Assembly: GCA_001724315.1 (NCBI GenBank)
Contig: MEEC01000258.1
Span: 1 to 6,346, forward strand
DNA: 6,346 nucleotides
Source: Lautropia sp. SCN 70-15
GTDB lineage: Bacteria > Pseudomonadota > Gammaproteobacteria > Burkholderiales > Burkholderiaceae_E
Reading direction: 5' to 3'
Below are positions 1 through 5,063 of the stretch, piece by piece. Both the position numbers and the translations under genes were made by a program. How positions within the stretch are numbered: position 1 is the stretch's first letter; each line of letters opens with the position of its first letter. The notes under the pieces were generated by a model, which was not told the DNA's origin, ran no database searches, and was given only the letters and a program-made list of their open reading frames with translations.

Positions 1-971
1 CGCAGGGCCTCGAGGGCGGAGTCGGCGATGGCGAGCGGCTTGCGTTGGATAGTCGCCACCCGCGCGCCGTGCACCGCATGCGCGGCCGCCCGCAGCATCG
101 CTGCCCGCCGGCCCGAGATCGGCCAGCCGACCTGGGCCAGCGGCGTCACCAGCGCGTCGACCCAGCGCACGACCCAGTCGTCCCAGGCCTCGCGCGACTT
201 CGCGGCCTCGACGCGCGCGCGTTCGATCAGCGCGGGCAGGGCGGCGGCCTGCCCCGGATGCCAGTCGTCGCCTTCGGCGATCAGCCGCCGTCGCGCCGCC
301 GGATCGATGTCGGTGAGCGGCGGCAGCGCCACTACGAAGGCGAAGCGGTCGGCCAGCGCCGGATCCAGCGGCTGCGAGCCGAGGTAGTCGTCGAGGAAGG
401 GGTCGGCGGGGCTGCCTGCGTCGCCGCCGCTCCCGTCGCCGGACGTGCTGCCGAAGCCCACGCCTTCGGACCCCACCGGCGGGTTCATCGCCGCCCAGCG
501 GTAGCGCAGCGCCTCGAGCGCGATGCCCATCGCGCGCCGCTCGTGCACGATCGCGAACAGCTTGTTCTGCACCTCGGGCCGGCAGCGCGAGATCTCGTCG
601 AGGAACACCGACTGCGCGCCCCACAGCGTGGCCGGCGTGCGCAGGTAGCGCAGCCCGTTGCCCCCGGGGTCGGGCACCGGGAAGCCGAGCAGGTCGTCGA
701 ACGAGACCAGGCTGGCGTTGTAGTGCCGGTGCTCGAGGCCCAGCGCTTGCGCCGTGCGGTTCAGCAGCGCCGACTTGGCGCTGCCGTGCGGGCCGATCAG
801 CAGCAGCGGCGACTCGGCCGCGAGCGCGGCCAGGATCGCCGCGTCGAGATGGTCCAGGCCGTGCAGGCCCAGCAGCTGCAGCACGCGGGCGGGCCGCATT
901 CGCGCTGCGGCAGGGCGCGCGAGCGGGCCCCCCTGCTGTGCCGGCGCGGCCGGCAGCGATCGCTTCGTCAT
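1..971 (-). CDS. MoxR-like AAA+ ATPase, C-terminus cut by the window edge
   Basis: MoxR-family AAA+ ATPases are ATP-driven chaperone-like proteins, usually encoded beside von Willebrand factor A (vWA) proteins that they help mature or activate. I see 323 residues with the core motifs in order: Walker A GPHGSAKS (60-67), Walker B SVFLDEIS (121-128), sensor 1 WAAMNPP (159-165, Asn163), arginine finger LADRF (206-210), and a sensor-2-like ISGRRAAML (285-293). The first ~25 residues are Ala/Pro-rich and probably disordered. Residues about 168-190 form a Gly/Ser/Asp-rich insert between sensor 1 and the arginine finger, where typical MoxR proteins have a short link. The ATG at 971 is well placed: AGGAGAG lies 6 nt upstream. 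A vWA partner would be expected past position 1 but cannot be seen. The family call is firm; the cellular role is unknown. Confidence 0.9.
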   Translation of the reverse strand, partial: MTKRSLPAAPAQQGGPLARPAAARMRPARVLQLLGLHGLDHLDAAILAALAAESPLLLIGPHGSAKSALLNRTAQALGLEHRHYNASLVSFDDLLGFPVPDPGGNGLRYLRTPATLWGAQSVFLDEISRCRPEVQNKLFAIVHERRAMGIALEALRYRWAAMNPPVGSEGVGFGSTSGDGSGGDAGSPADPFLDDYLGSQPLDPALADRFAFVVALPPLTDIDPAARRRLIAEGDDWHPGQAAALPALIERARVEAAKSREAWDDWVVRWVDALVTPLAQVGWPISGRRAAMLRAAAHAVHGARVATIQRKPLAIADSALEAL

Positions 972-1091
972 CGAAGACTCTCCTCTTTAGCGGGTTCGGC
1001 GCGATGCCGGGGCCGCAAGCTGGAATCAAATCCCCCCGGCCCGTGACGTGGGCCAGACGCGGAAATCGGTGGCGGGCGCTGCAGTCCTGAA

Positions 1092-1114
1092 GGGCCCCCC
1101 GGTTCGGAGGGCCC
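1092..1114 (-). terminator. GC-rich hairpin after the HD hydrolase gene
   Basis: Two 10-base arms (1092-1101 and 1105-1114) pair at 9 of 10 positions around a 3-nt loop, 24 nt beyond the stop codon of the HD hydrolase gene on the minus strand. There is no U-tract after the stem, so this is a terminator or 3'-stabilising hairpin only by position. An overlapping alternative stem uses 1111-1119 with 1123-1131. Confidence 0.35.
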
Positions 1115-1137
1115 GCCGGCTCGGCAGGTCCGCTGGG

Positions 1138-1800
1138 TCAGATGTCGAGGTCGACGGCCTCCAGTGCGGCCCCGCGTTCGTTGGCGAGCAGGTGCAGCTC
1201 GCGAACGGTGTCGGCCAGCAGCGCGACCAGCATCGGCGGCGCGTCGCCGCCCCGCGCGCGGAAGGCCTTGACCAGCTCGCGGTAGTACCAGAGCGTCTTG
1301 CGGCGCCCTTCGGTGGGGTCGTGCTTGCCGGTGGTGAACCGCGACCAGAACGACTCGTCGCCGAAACGGTAGTCGCCGAGGATCGCTCGGGCGTTGTGCA
1401 GCTTGTCCGCGCAGGACACCAGCAGGACGTCCGGGTCCGCGTCGGCCAGGTGCGCGAGGTAGGCCCGCTTGCGCTCCGCCCACCCGGGTTTGTTCGACGA
1501 GGTGCTGTCCGAGCAGCCGAGCACGACGTCGAGCACCCGCTTGCCGAAGCGCGAAGCGATCTCGCGCTTCAGCGGCTCGGGGTCGTCGCCCGCCATGTCC
1601 TCGATCGCGTCGTGCAGCAGCGCGGCGATCGCGAGATCCTCGTCGCCGCCGTGCTCCATGACCAGGGCCGACACCGACATCAGGTGCGAGACGTAGGGAA
1701 TGGCGGTGCCCTTGCGGACGTGGCCGAGGTGGGTCTCGTGCGCGAACGCGAGCGCTTCGCCGTAGCGCGGCGACAGGGAGCGGGAAGGGGAATTGGTCAT
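1138..1800 (-). CDS. Stand-alone HD-domain hydrolase, SpoT/Mesh1-like (putative small alarmone hydrolase)
   Basis: A 220-residue single-domain HD phosphohydrolase matching the hydrolase half of RelA/SpoT proteins, which removes the 3'-pyrophosphate of (p)ppGpp in the cytoplasm. Visible motifs: HETHLGHVRKG (21-31), PYVSHL with His39, ALLHDAIED with His63-Asp64 and Glu67-Asp68, and CADKLHNA with Asp132 and Asn136. These correspond to the Mn-binding and catalytic residues of SpoT and Mesh1. No synthetase or TGS/ACT domain follows, so it could only degrade alarmone. It is somewhat longer than Mesh1 (~180 residues), with an extra C-terminal helical tail. I chose ATG 1800 because similarity starts soon after it. 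The frame stays open to 1998, but that leader is low in family character and would overlap the likely promoter. ATG 1836 is a possible alternative, and neither start has a strong ribosome site. Activity on another nucleotide is possible. Confidence 0.85.
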   Translation of the reverse strand: MTNSPSRSLSPRYGEALAFAHETHLGHVRKGTAIPYVSHLMSVSALVMEHGGDEDLAIAALLHDAIEDMAGDDPEPLKREIASRFGKRVLDVVLGCSDSTSSNKPGWAERKRAYLAHLADADPDVLLVSCADKLHNARAILGDYRFGDESFWSRFTTGKHDPTEGRRKTLWYYRELVKAFRARGGDAPPMLVALLADTVRELHLLANERGAALEAVDLDI

Positions 1801-1848
1801 CGAGATACCCGTTTGGTTGCCGTTGAAAAGCCGCATCCGCTTTCGCGA

Positions 1849-1876
1849 GCCACCTTGCCCGGGGAGGCAGGTTGGC
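1849..1876 (-). other. Imperfect hairpin in the HD hydrolase mRNA leader
   Basis: Read on the minus strand, the two halves of this stretch pair over about ten base pairs with a single-base bulge on each side and a 6-nt loop. If the promoter at 1918-1946 is real, this lies in the ~110-nt 5' leader. It could modulate translation or be chance in GC-rich DNA. Confidence 0.2.
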
Positions 1877-1906
1877 AGGGGTTCCGGAGCCGGAAATCCC
1901 TTCGTG

Positions 1907-1919
1907 ATGCAGAGTGCAT
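1907..1919. promoter_or_regulatory. ATGCA-N3-TGCAT dyad over the -10 of the HD hydrolase promoter
   Basis: A perfect 5-bp inverted repeat with a 3-bp spacer overlaps the -10 hexamer and start point of the minus-strand promoter proposed at 1918-1946. The position suits a repressor site. The arms are short, so chance cannot be excluded. Confidence 0.3.
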
Positions 1920-1946
1920 TTTCGCAGAATCCGGTCGGTCGCTCAA
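1918..1946 (-). promoter_or_regulatory. Sigma70-like promoter for the HD hydrolase gene
   Basis: On the minus strand TTGAGC (1941-1946) is followed, after exactly 17 nt, by GAAAAT (1918-1923); each matches the consensus hexamer at 4 of 6 positions. Transcription would start near 1911, leaving a ~110-nt leader before ATG 1800. This also argues against the longer open frame reaching 1998. Confidence 0.45.
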
Positions 1947-1989
1947 GCTGCGACGAGCGTTGCGTAGCGTTACGGCGACGTCGAATGGA

Positions 1990-2010
1990 GAGGCTCACGC
2001 TGTGAGCCTC
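1990..2010. promoter_or_regulatory. Perfect 9-bp inverted repeat (operator or leader hairpin)
   Basis: GAGGCTCAC and its exact complement GTGAGCCTC flank a 3-base centre. It lies between two divergent genes, where no terminator is needed, about 57 bp before the ATG at 2067 and 44 bp behind the minus-strand -35. An operator for one or both directions is the simplest reading. A hairpin in the plus-strand leader is the alternative. Confidence 0.4.
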
Positions 2011-2066
2011 GGGTGTCCGATGATGATCATTGGCGGTGGGCCGCCGTCGTCGAATGCGAGGCCGTC

Positions 2067-2432
2067 ATGAGCACATCCGAGGTCATCCTGAGGGTCGGCG
2101 TAGAGCTCGGCGACCTGACCCTGTACGGGCGGCGAGTCAACGGAGGATGGGTCTTCAGCCTCCAGGTGATCGACCAGACCCCCGTTTTGCTCGACGGGCC
2201 GGAGATCAGCCATGAATCGGAGGCCGTCGACTCGTGGCACGGCGCAATGAAGCTGCTCGATGCCTATCCCTGGCACATGATGTGCCCGATCGAGGTGCAC
2301 CCCGAGTTCGCCGAGCGGGCGCTCGAGGCGGCGGTCGAGCGGCTGAACGATGCCTCGCGGAACGAGCCGAGCATCGGCTCGCGGCTCCATCGGTGGATGG
2401 AGGTGTGTCAGGGCCCGAGCCGTGACCAGTGA
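2067..2432 (+). CDS. Small protein of unknown function (121 aa)
   Basis: I do not recognise a named domain. The protein is soluble, with no signal peptide or membrane segment, and net acidic. Residues 5-45 look beta-rich (ending in the stretch GGWVFSLQVIDQTP, 26-39). A well-defined block follows, VDSWHGAMKLLDAYPWH (54-70) and CPIEVHPEF (73-81), then a helix (82-93) and a polar tail. The WHGAMKLLDAYPWH and HPEF blocks look like conserved signatures of a bacterial family of hypothetical proteins. The size and acidic character recall immunity-type proteins, but that is only a resemblance. ATG 2067 has GAGG 5 nt upstream; a GTG at 2013 would add 18 residues and lacks such a site. The 3' end overlaps the deacetylase-like gene by 11 nt, so the two are probably co-translated. 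Confidence 0.75.
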   Translation: MSTSEVILRVGVELGDLTLYGRRVNGGWVFSLQVIDQTPVLLDGPEISHESEAVDSWHGAMKLLDAYPWHMMCPIEVHPEFAERALEAAVERLNDASRNEPSIGSRLHRWMEVCQGPSRDQ

Positions 2433-3327
2433 GGAGGCTGTGCAAGCCCCGGCGAACAGCGGAGGCGTGAAGGTCTTCTACTCGCCGAAGATGGTCGCCG
2501 ACTCGGGCAGCTTCTCGCCCAGCGCGTCCAAGCCCGAATGGGTCGTGCAGGCCTGGCGCGAGGCCGGCCTGCCGATCGAGCTCGTCGAGCCCGGGCCGGT
2601 GAGCCGTGAGCAGCTCGCGCTCGCGCACGAGCGCGCCTACGTCGACGGCGTGCTCGACGGCCGCCTCGCCAACGGCTTTGGCAATCGCTCGCAGGCGGTG
2701 GCCGCCTCGCTGCCGTTCACCTCGGGCGCGATGCTGGCGGCCGCGCGCGCGGCGATCGACGGCGCCCGCGGAAACGCGCCCTTCGCCGGCGTCGCGGCGG
2801 CGCCCTGCTCGGGCTTCCACCACGCCCGCCACGACGGCGCCGCGGGCTTCTGCACCTTCAACGGCCTGATGGTCGTGGCCTGCGTGCTGAAGCAGGAGGG
2901 GCGCGCCGGGCGGATCGGCATCCTCGACTTCGACGAGCACTACGGCGACGGCACCGACGAGATCGTCGCGTGGTTGGGCGCCGACTGGGTCGTCCACTAC
3001 AGCGCAGGGCGGCACTGGCGCTCGCCGGCGCACGCCGAGCGCTTCCTGGCGGAGGTGCCGGCCATCGTCGACACGATGGCGGGCTGCGACCTCGTCCTCT
3101 ACCAGGCCGGCGCCGACCCGCACGTCGACGACCCGCTCGGCGGCTGGCTGACCACCGGGCAGCTGCGCCGCCGTGATCGTTTGGTGTTCGAGGCCTGTCG
3201 GCGGCTCGGCCTGCCGGTGGCCTGGAACCTGGCGGGTGGCTACCAGGAAGACCGCCGGCGGATCGTGGAGATCCACGTGAACACGATGCGGGAGTGCGTG
3301 GCGGTGTATCGGGGGTCTGCGGGGTGA
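2422..3327 (+). CDS. Histone deacetylase / acetylpolyamine amidohydrolase family enzyme
   Basis: A zinc-dependent amidohydrolase of the arginase/deacetylase fold, expected to remove acetyl groups from acetylated polyamines or lysines in the cytoplasm. In 301 residues the active site is complete: His133-His134 in GFHHARHDG, zinc ligands Asp171 and His173 in ILDFDEHYGDGT, third ligand Asp232 in YQAGADP, and the transition-state Tyr274 in LAGGYQ. Tyr174 stands where many members have a second His, which varies in the family. The N-terminal VFYSPKMVADSGSFSPS is a typical start of this subgroup. Start choice is open. GTG 2422 overlaps the upstream gene and has AGGG 8 nt before it. GTG 2467 fits the family's usual N-terminus, but its GGAGG is only 1 nt away. 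No separate promoter is seen, so it is probably in an operon with the gene before it. Substrate unknown. Confidence 0.88.
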   Translation: MTSEEAVQAPANSGGVKVFYSPKMVADSGSFSPSASKPEWVVQAWREAGLPIELVEPGPVSREQLALAHERAYVDGVLDGRLANGFGNRSQAVAASLPFTSGAMLAAARAAIDGARGNAPFAGVAAAPCSGFHHARHDGAAGFCTFNGLMVVACVLKQEGRAGRIGILDFDEHYGDGTDEIVAWLGADWVVHYSAGRHWRSPAHAERFLAEVPAIVDTMAGCDLVLYQAGADPHVDDPLGGWLTTGQLRRRDRLVFEACRRLGLPVAWNLAGGYQEDRRRIVEIHVNTMRECVAVYRGSAG

Positions 3328-3427
3328 GTGGACGCCCGCGGCGCCTGGCGACAGCCCCCGACTCGGCCGAACGTTCTACAGACTTCGCGTTCCCGGTTGC
3401 ATAGGATCGAACCAGACATCCGGCGGT

Positions 3428-3445
3428 GCGACTGCTCGCAGTCGC
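3428..3445 (+). terminator. Perfect 8-bp inverted repeat after the deacetylase-like gene
   Basis: GCGACTGC and its exact complement GCAGTCGC are separated by two bases, 100 nt after the stop codon. No U-tract follows, so it may be a 3' hairpin or a binding site rather than a true intrinsic terminator. The rest of 3328-3467 shows nothing else I can support. Confidence 0.3.
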
Positions 3446-3467
3446 TCATCGCCGAACTTCCGAAGGC

Positions 3468-3496
3468 TGGATAAGTATTGCACCTGGTGGTATAGT
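3468..3496 (+). promoter_or_regulatory. Toxin-antitoxin promoter with small palindromic operator
   Basis: TGGATA (3468-3473), 17 nt, then TATAGT (3491-3496) forms a sigma70-like promoter (4 of 6 and 5 of 6 matches). The spacer carries the palindrome CACCTGGTG (3481-3489), placed where an antitoxin could bind and block RNA polymerase. Transcription would start at about 3503, essentially at the toxin's reading frame. A GTG start at 3495 is therefore unlikely from this promoter. Confidence 0.5.
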
Positions 3497-3710
3497 GGAA
3501 ACGCTGCGAGTTTTCCGTACCCGCACCTTCGCCCGCTGGTTCTTCCTCTACGGCTTCAGCAAGAACGAGCGCTCGAGCATCGATACGGACGAACTGCGGG
3601 CGCTTCAGGAAGTGGCGAAGGAGCTCGTTGGGTTCGGCGATCGTCAACTGGCCGCCGCTCTCGCAGCCGGCGAACTTGTGGAGATCGGTGGTGGCAACGA
3701 CCAGGCGTAA
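3495..3710 (+). pseudogene. RelE-like (COG4737/PF06296) toxin remnant, internally deleted
   Basis: This family of type II toxins normally has about 110-125 residues: a start like MRVFKT(K/R)xFxR(F/W), a basic catalytic core, then a C-terminus of the type FFxYGFAKNERxNIDxxEL. Here RVFRTRTFARW is joined directly to FFLYGFSKNERSSIDTDEL, followed by the usual helical tail ELVGFGDRQLAAALAAGEL. About 55-60 core residues, including the basic catalytic region, are therefore absent, and the reading frame is preserved. The codon where the family has its initiator Met is CTG (3504-3506). The nearest in-frame alternative is GTG 3495, which overlaps the promoter's -10. It should be inactive as an RNase, though a ~70-residue peptide that still binds the antitoxin is conceivable. 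The gene overlaps the antitoxin by 20 nt, as intact loci do. The comparison with full-length relatives is from memory of the family. Confidence 0.75.
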
Positions 3711-4011
3711 GAGTCGAATCCTCGATGAGATGCGCGAGACCGCGCAGGGGCTCCACGGAGCGGGCCTGATCAGCAAGCGCCGCATGGGCGAGTTCGAGGC
3801 CTTGTGTCATCTCGACGTTCCCGAGATGCCCCCGCAGAAGATCAAGGCGCTGCGCGAGGGCGCGCATGTCAGCCAGGCTGTGTTCGCCGCCGTGCTGAAC
3901 ACAAGCCTGTCGACGGTCCAGAAGTGGGAGGCCGGCGACAAGAAGCCGAGCGGTCCGTCGTTGAAGCTGCTCAACCTCATCGAACGCAAGGGGCTCGAGG
4001 CGGTGCTATGA
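3691..4011 (+). CDS. HigA-like antitoxin, XRE-family HTH protein
   Basis: The cognate antitoxin of the COG4737-type toxins, which neutralises the toxin and represses its own promoter. In 106 residues, the N-terminal part ATTRRKSRILDEMRETAQG (2-20) is the toxin-interacting region typical of this group. Residues 50-100 form an XRE/Cro-type helix-turn-helix, with SQAVFAAVLN and the recognition helix SLSTVQKWEAGDKKPSGPS, ending LNLIERKGLEAVL. It appears intact. GTG 3691 matches the family's usual start (MATTRRKS) and has GGAG 7 nt upstream; GTG 3688 is one codon earlier. Translation is probably coupled to the damaged toxin frame it overlaps. With the toxin disabled, its remaining role may be only transcriptional, on the palindrome at 3481-3489. 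Confidence 0.88.
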   Translation: MATTRRKSRILDEMRETAQGLHGAGLISKRRMGEFEALCHLDVPEMPPQKIKALREGAHVSQAVFAAVLNTSLSTVQKWEAGDKKPSGPSLKLLNLIERKGLEAVL

Positions 4012-4034
4012 CCGCCGGGCCTGGCTCGAGGACA

Positions 4035-4091
4035 TGTCGCCGAAATCGCGTTTTGGCGACACGTTTCGTGGATATGTCGTCGCTGGCGACA
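4035..4091. repeat. Cluster of four inverted TGTCG(C/T)C motifs
   Basis: The heptamer appears at 4035-4041 (TGTCGCC), 4055-4061 (GGCGACA), 4075-4081 (TGTCGTC) and 4085-4091 (GGCGACA), so orientations alternate. Start points are 20, 20 and 10 bp apart, about whole turns of the helix. The first pair is part of a longer dyad: 11-base arms (4035-4045 and 4051-4061) match at 10 of 11 positions around TCGCG. The second pair forms a 7-bp dyad with one mismatch and a 3-bp centre. It lies between the two HTH genes, so it is probably a multi-site operator. A hairpin terminator for the first gene is possible but no U-tract follows. Confidence 0.55.
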
Positions 4092-4132
4092 TGAGCGAGA
4101 GTCATTCCTCAGGCTGACGACCCGCGGGACTG

Positions 4133-4161
4133 TTGCTGGGTGTCGGCCATTGAACTACAGT
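4133..4161 (+). promoter_or_regulatory. Weak sigma70-like promoter for the second HTH gene
   Basis: TTGCTG (4133-4138), 17 nt, then TACAGT (4156-4161) matches the hexamers at 3 and 4 of 6 positions. The start would fall at about 4168, right at the ribosome-binding site GAGGA (4169-4173). The leader would be very short, which weakens the call. The TGTCGCC cluster ends about 40 bp upstream. Confidence 0.3.
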
Positions 4162-4180
4162 GTGCCGCGAGGATCCCCGC

Positions 4181-4516
4181 ATGAAGACAGTCCGCGTCAG
4201 CGTTGATTTCCGCCAGCCAGCAACCCTGCCGAAGGCACGGGTCGACCGCCGTCGGCTCGACGCCACGACCGAGGCAGACCTCGCCCTTCAGCGGGCCGAG
4301 GACGATGCCGATGCAATGCAGGATGCCGCCCGATTCGTCAGGCGCGTGCGTAGGCGCCTGGGGCTCACGCAGCAGGAGTTCGCCAGGCGGATCGACGTGC
4401 CTCTCGACACGATCCGCAACTGGGAACAGGGCAAGCGCTATCCGACCGGCGCGGCCAAGGCCTTGCTCAAGATCCTGGACAAGGCGCCTGAGGCGGCGCT
4501 GCTTGCGCTCGGTTGA
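4181..4516 (+). CDS. Antitoxin-like XRE-family HTH regulator without a toxin
   Basis: In 111 residues, the N-terminal part (1-50) is charged and includes DATTEADLALQRAEDD (28-43), a pattern I associate with HTH antitoxins found downstream of BrnT-like or other small toxins. Residues 54-104 are an XRE helix-turn-helix: LGLTQQEFARRIDVPLDTIRNWEQGKRYP, ending in LLKILDKAPEAALLALG. ATG 4181 has GAGGA 7 nt upstream, so the start is secure; a GTG at 4160 would add 7 residues and lacks a site. No toxin frame lies before it (the preceding 170 nt are non-coding) or after it (the next gene is convergent, 7 nt away). It is thus an orphan antitoxin or a stand-alone repressor. The upstream TGTCGCC cluster is a plausible target. 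HTH call firm, antitoxin ancestry moderate. Confidence 0.85.
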   Translation: MKTVRVSVDFRQPATLPKARVDRRRLDATTEADLALQRAEDDADAMQDAARFVRRVRRRLGLTQQEFARRIDVPLDTIRNWEQGKRYPTGAAKALLKILDKAPEAALLALG

Positions 4517-4523
4517 TGCGCGC

Positions 4524-5063
4524 TCATCGACTGGCGGTCATCACATAGCGGAGCTGTGCCCCCGTCTCGATCGCCCCCGGCCGCGCCGCCCGCACGCGCC
4601 GCACCGCCTCCCCGCCCGGCACCCCCATCCCGACCAGCAGCAACGCCGCCACGGTGCCAGCCCGCCCGAGACCGCCGCGACAGTGCGCCAGCACCTTGCC
4701 GCCTCCCTGTAGCGTTCTTACAAAGCCCGGCCCCCGTTCGGCCCACAGCGACTCGAATCGCTCGTCCGGCGGTTGCACGTCCACGATCGGCAGGTGGTGC
4801 CATTCGATCCCGCGTGCCCGCGCGCGCTCGCCGAACCGCGGCACGCCGAGCATCTCGAACTCGTGGTCCTCGATCAGCGTGAGCATCGCGCCGGGCTGCC
4901 AGCGCGCGATCGCGTCGAGGTCGGTCTCGAGGTCGCGGGCCCACGGCGCGCCCGAGTAGCTGTCGCCCTGCTTGCCGGGGCAGAAGGTGATGCCGATGAC
5001 GCCGCCGGCGCTGCCGGCCGCGACCTCGTCGATCCGTAGCGGATGCGTGTGGCTCGTCCTCAA
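4524..5063 (-). CDS. CDKN3-like tyrosine / dual-specificity phosphatase
   Basis: A cysteine-based phosphatase of 179 residues. The P-loop is complete: VLAHCRGGLGRAGT with nucleophile Cys128 and Arg134 (HCX5R). The general acid is probably Asp95 in LPIVDVQPP. The N-terminal block (9-30) LRIDEV...GGVIGITFCPGK and the C-terminal ARPGAIETGAQLRYV are typical of a proteobacterial CDKN3-like subgroup. From memory, related domains occur fused to ADP-ribosylglycohydrolases, hinting at ADP-ribose or NAD-linked signalling; the actual substrate is unknown. No signal peptide, so it is cytoplasmic. The start is TTG at 5063, whose TTGA shares bases with the stop of the upstream regulator gene. GAGGGGG (5072-5078) lies 8 nt before it and supports this start, and no better in-frame start precedes the conserved N-terminus. 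The gene is convergent with the HTH gene, 7 nt away. Confidence 0.88.
   Translation of the reverse strand: MRTSHTHPLRIDEVAAGSAGGVIGITFCPGKQGDSYSGAPWARDLETDLDAIARWQPGAMLTLIEDHEFEMLGVPRFGERARARGIEWHHLPIVDVQPPDERFESLWAERGPGFVRTLQGGGKVLAHCRGGLGRAGTVAALLLVGMGVPGGEAVRRVRAARPGAIETGAQLRYVMTASR

Noticed and set aside
968..1483. Minus-strand frame of 171 codons over the MoxR/HD intergenic region
   Set aside because: It overlaps the HD hydrolase in another frame, and its translation is Arg/Gly/Ala-rich without motifs.
1801..1998. N-terminal extension of the HD hydrolase to ATG 1998
   Set aside because: The 66 extra residues show no family similarity and would start upstream of the likely promoter at 1918-1946.
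2023..2030. ATGATCAT palindrome near the start of the small-protein region
   Set aside because: Eight bases long, not extended outward and without repeats nearby, so indistinguishable from chance.
45..2070. Long plus-strand open frames (45-1046 and 1048-2070)
   Set aside because: They lie antisense to the MoxR ATPase and HD hydrolase. The translations are Arg/Ala/Gln-rich with no domain motifs, as expected of high-GC antisense frames.
2206..3276. 356-codon minus-strand open frame
   Set aside because: It is antisense to the deacetylase-like gene, which has a full set of catalytic motifs. The antisense translation is low-complexity.
3804..4094. Plus-strand 96-codon frame over the HigA-like gene and TGTCGCC cluster
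   Set aside because: It is out of frame with the HTH antitoxin and has no motif of its own.
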